NCBI GenBank assembly: GCA_007026445.1
Contig: VDMD01000221.1
Coordinates: 1-30,618, forward strand
Reading direction: 5' to 3'
Length of the DNA: 30,618 nt
Source of the DNA: Schizophyllum amplum
Lineage: Eukaryota; Basidiomycota; Agaricomycetes; Agaricales; Schizophyllaceae
The notes beneath the pieces were generated by a model. The model saw only the letters and a program-made list of their open reading frames with translations, was not told where the DNA came from and ran no database searches. Within the stretch, counting starts at the first letter, position 1. Each line of letters starts with the position of its first letter. This document shows, piece after piece, positions 30,154 through 30,618 of this stretch. The translations under genes and the position numbers were made by a program.

Positions 30154-30618
30154 AGGCGGGGGACGTGGGGTGATTGAGGCAGCATCCGTGCTTCCTCCCC
30201 TCGCCGTCTCCCCCTCCTCGACTTGCCTCGCCGCCTTTACCTAGCCGCCACCGTCGCCCTCGATCATCGCCGTCGCCCACGATCATCGCCGTCGCTCCCC
30301 ATGATGGCCGTAGGCTCCTCCTCATCGCCTTCCACGCCCGCCCGACCGACGACGTGGACGCCTTCAACGCCCGCCCGACGACGTGGACGCCTTCAACGCC
30401 CGCCCGACGACATGCACGCCTTCAACGCCCGCCCAACCGACGATATGCACGCCTTCAACGCCCGCCCTACGACTTGGACGCCTTCAACGCCCGACCGACG
30501 ACGTGGACGCCGTCAAACGCAGGCCGTTTACCGTGCGCTTGATTGCTGCCCTAGTCAACGTCTACTTACTTCTCCTCGTTTTTTTCAGCTCTCGTCATGC
30601 TCGCCCATGCAGCTCTCG
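30154..30618 (+). other. Start of spliced minisatellite-exon region (unit C, partial)
   Basis: This is the leader, the first repeat-rich exon and the first candidate intron (about 30533-30588). It is then cut by the window end. Confidence 0.45.
30333..30520. repeat. About 30-bp tandem repeats, first exon (unit C)
   Basis: The copy number is the same as in unit B, and the sequence appears identical. Confidence 0.82.

Larger units (their letters stand above)
28411..30618. repeat. Tandem array unit C (5' part only)
   Basis: This third copy follows unit B directly and runs to the window edge. It matches unit B more closely than A: both have the GAGGGGAG change at the ruined splice donor and GTGCGC at the first minisatellite-exon donor. 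Up to about 29.86 kb it differs from B mainly by single-base indels. After that it is nearly identical to B, apart from a longer T run near 30580. Confidence 0.9.

Noticed and set aside
1..30618. Ribosomal DNA array, telomere or centromere satellite
   Set aside because: No rRNA-like sequence or TTAGGG runs are present, and the unit carries spliced genes and fragments; chromosomal position cannot be told from the window.

Overview
The window looks like nuclear DNA of a basidiomycete fungus, probably Agaricomycetes and perhaps Polyporales. It is GC-rich. Its introns are about 42-66 nt long, with GTRNGT donors, CTRAC-type branch points and YAG acceptors, and there are TATA-box promoters with very short leaders. 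Two recognisable gene fragments belong to eukaryotic families. I see no rRNA, tRNA, CRISPR, telomeric repeat or prokaryotic gene.

Layout. The window is a head-to-tail tandem array of a large unit. Unit A is 1-15909, unit B is 15910-28410, and unit C is 28411-30618 and is cut by the window end. Unit B is 12.5 kb. Unit A would be about 12.1 kb without a 3,759-bp DNA transposon (1073-4831) that is absent from B and C. That transposon is the only intact long gene in the window. It has matching terminal inverted repeats, a 7-bp target duplication, two empty sites for comparison, and a 977-residue one-intron protein with DDE-transposase-like motifs.

Each unit contains, in order: (i) degenerate plus-strand exons of an unrecognised gene, where the transposon landed; (ii) a TATA-driven plus-strand region in which short, conserved introns separate exons made of minisatellites, the introns aligning between units while exon repeat numbers differ; (iii) a captured piece of ordinary chromosome holding the 5' parts of two divergent genes, an NPY1/NUDT12-type NADH pyrophosphatase (minus) and a TCF25/RQC1-type gene (plus), each cut before its C-terminal half; (iv) a perfect hairpin just after the cut; (v) a minus-strand series of about fifteen short exons with canonical splice signals, built from two families of duplicated exons, one carrying a GC-rich double hairpin; (vi) a diverged second copy of region (i), before the next unit starts.

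Sequence history is uneven. About 4.5 kb of A and B (about 10.58-15.14 kb against 23.09-27.65 kb) appears identical, the captured genes differ slightly and mostly in frame, and the minisatellite exons differ greatly. From about 27.64 to 29.86 kb the sequence has many isolated one-base indels, which looks like uncorrected consensus error. Apart from the transposase, no gene here can be called functional with confidence.
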